Positions 5,685 to 6,200 of a stretch of 6,200 nucleotides of DNA are shown here, piece after piece. A program made the position numbers and the translations under genes. Position 1 is the stretch's first letter; every line of letters starts with the position of its first letter. Source of the DNA: Deltaproteobacteria bacterium (GTDB lineage Bacteria; JAEEML01); contig JAEEML010000160.1 of assembly GCA_016283195.1 (NCBI GenBank), forward strand, positions 1 to 6,200, read 5' to 3'. The notes under the pieces were generated by a model. The model saw only the letters and a list, made by a program, of their open reading frames with translations, did no database searches and was not told the origin of the DNA.

Positions 5685-5693
5685 AGGTGTACC

Positions 5694-6200
5694 ATGAAAA
5701 ACCGTCTGTCAGAACTCGATGAACGTTTAAGCACTCTTTCTTCCTGCAAAGATCAAGACCTGCAAGGGTGGCTTGCTTTTCAACGCAAATATGAGATGTG
5801 CTGGATCTACCACGAGAACATTCTTGATGGTATCGCTATTTCTCCGGAAGAAATAAAGATGGCGCTATCCAGCAATGTTACCACAGATGTGAGTCAGGTA
5901 TCTCTCTTTAGAAGAGTGCGCAATTATCATGCGGCTATTAAACTCATTCGTGAGCGGGCGGCGGCGCGCCACTTTGTGGTGGATGTGAATCTCTTTAGAG
6001 AACTTCACGCCTGTCTGGCCAACGGTCTCGATACCAACCTGGGCCGCTTTAGACGCAACTCGCCTGTGCACCGCGCCTATTTCCAGGATATCTGTGCACC
6101 GAGTAAAGTCGAAAAGCAACTTAACGATATCGTCACTTTGGTGATGAGCGAAGAAAAAAGGCCCACCATGCACCCGGTGGAACTGGCCGGTAAAGTGCAC
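5694..6200 (+). CDS. Fic-family protein (probable AMP-transferase), C-terminus beyond window
   Basis: The frame is open for 169 codons from the ATG at 5694-5696 to the right edge. AGAGGTG (5683-5689) gives a good ribosome site four bases before the start. The N-terminal region matches bacterial Fic proteins: RKYEMCWIYHENILDG (31-46) followed by SPEEIKMAL, then NYHAAIKLIRERAA (77-90), RFRRNSPVHRAYF (118-130) and MHPVELAGKVH (159-169), the helix that normally leads into the catalytic HPFx(D/N)GN(G/K)xR loop. That loop lies outside the window, so activity cannot be judged. Fic enzymes usually transfer AMP from ATP to hydroxyl groups of target proteins. The segment around ENILDG sits where some Fic proteins carry an inhibitory (S/T)xxxE(G/N) motif, but here Glu/Asp replace the Ser and Glu. 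No antitoxin gene is evident apart from the doubtful small ORF just upstream. Expected cytoplasmic; the family call is good, the class uncertain. Confidence 0.82.
   Translation, partial: MKNRLSELDERLSTLSSCKDQDLQGWLAFQRKYEMCWIYHENILDGIAISPEEIKMALSSNVTTDVSQVSLFRRVRNYHAAIKLIRERAAARHFVVDVNLFRELHACLANGLDTNLGRFRRNSPVHRAYFQDICAPSKVEKQLNDIVTLVMSEEKRPTMHPVELAGKVH

Noticed and set aside
5865-6200. A 111-codon minus-strand frame at the right edge
   Set aside because: It is antisense to the Fic gene, which has a clear ribosome site and several family motifs; the antisense product shows no domain.

Overview
The window reads as a chromosomal stretch from a Gram-negative bacterium of moderate GC content (about half G+C by eye). 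Four things point to an envelope with two membranes: a lipoprotein, a secreted cysteine protease, an ExbB/ExbD proton-channel pair, and a single-pass protein with a cysteine-rich domain beyond its membrane helix. The small ribbon-helix-helix protein looks like a family I associate with Myxococcota and other former Deltaproteobacteria. That lineage is an inference from family resemblance, not from any marker gene.

Layout, left to right. (1) Positions 1-1232, minus strand: a two-gene operon. A lipoprotein gene comes first and overlaps by four bases (ATGA) a papain-like secreted cysteine protease gene that runs off the left edge. A near-consensus promoter lies just upstream, at 1252-1280. (2) Positions 1347-2373, minus strand: an exbB/tolQ-like gene followed one base later by exbD/tolR. 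No TonB, TolA, TolB or Pal gene is visible. (3) Positions 2542-3595, plus strand, divergent from exbB: a 69-residue ribbon-helix-helix protein whose 3' end overlaps a PHP-domain phosphoesterase of the YciV/RNase AM type. (4) Positions 3624-5465, minus strand, convergent with the PHP gene: a large acidic protein with one membrane helix, a cluster of eight cysteines including three CxxxC pairs, and a lysine-rich histone-like tail. (5) Positions 5694-6200, plus strand, divergent from the acidic protein: the N-terminal 169 codons of a Fic-family protein. A possible 41-codon small ORF lies in its leader and ends inside its ribosome binding site.

How the genes fit together: the protease and lipoprotein are clearly co-expressed and both exported, so they probably act together in the envelope. 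ExbB/ExbD form an inner-membrane proton-driven motor for an unknown partner. The RHH and PHP genes are coupled by overlap. The acidic membrane protein and the Fic gene share a divergent control region, which allows but does not show a functional link. I see no mobile element, CRISPR array, tRNA, rRNA or recognisable defence island. No stretch longer than 300 bases lacks a gene. The least-explained element is the acidic/cysteine/lysine membrane protein. The most tractable novelty leads are the protease-lipoprotein pair and the small ORF in front of the Fic gene.
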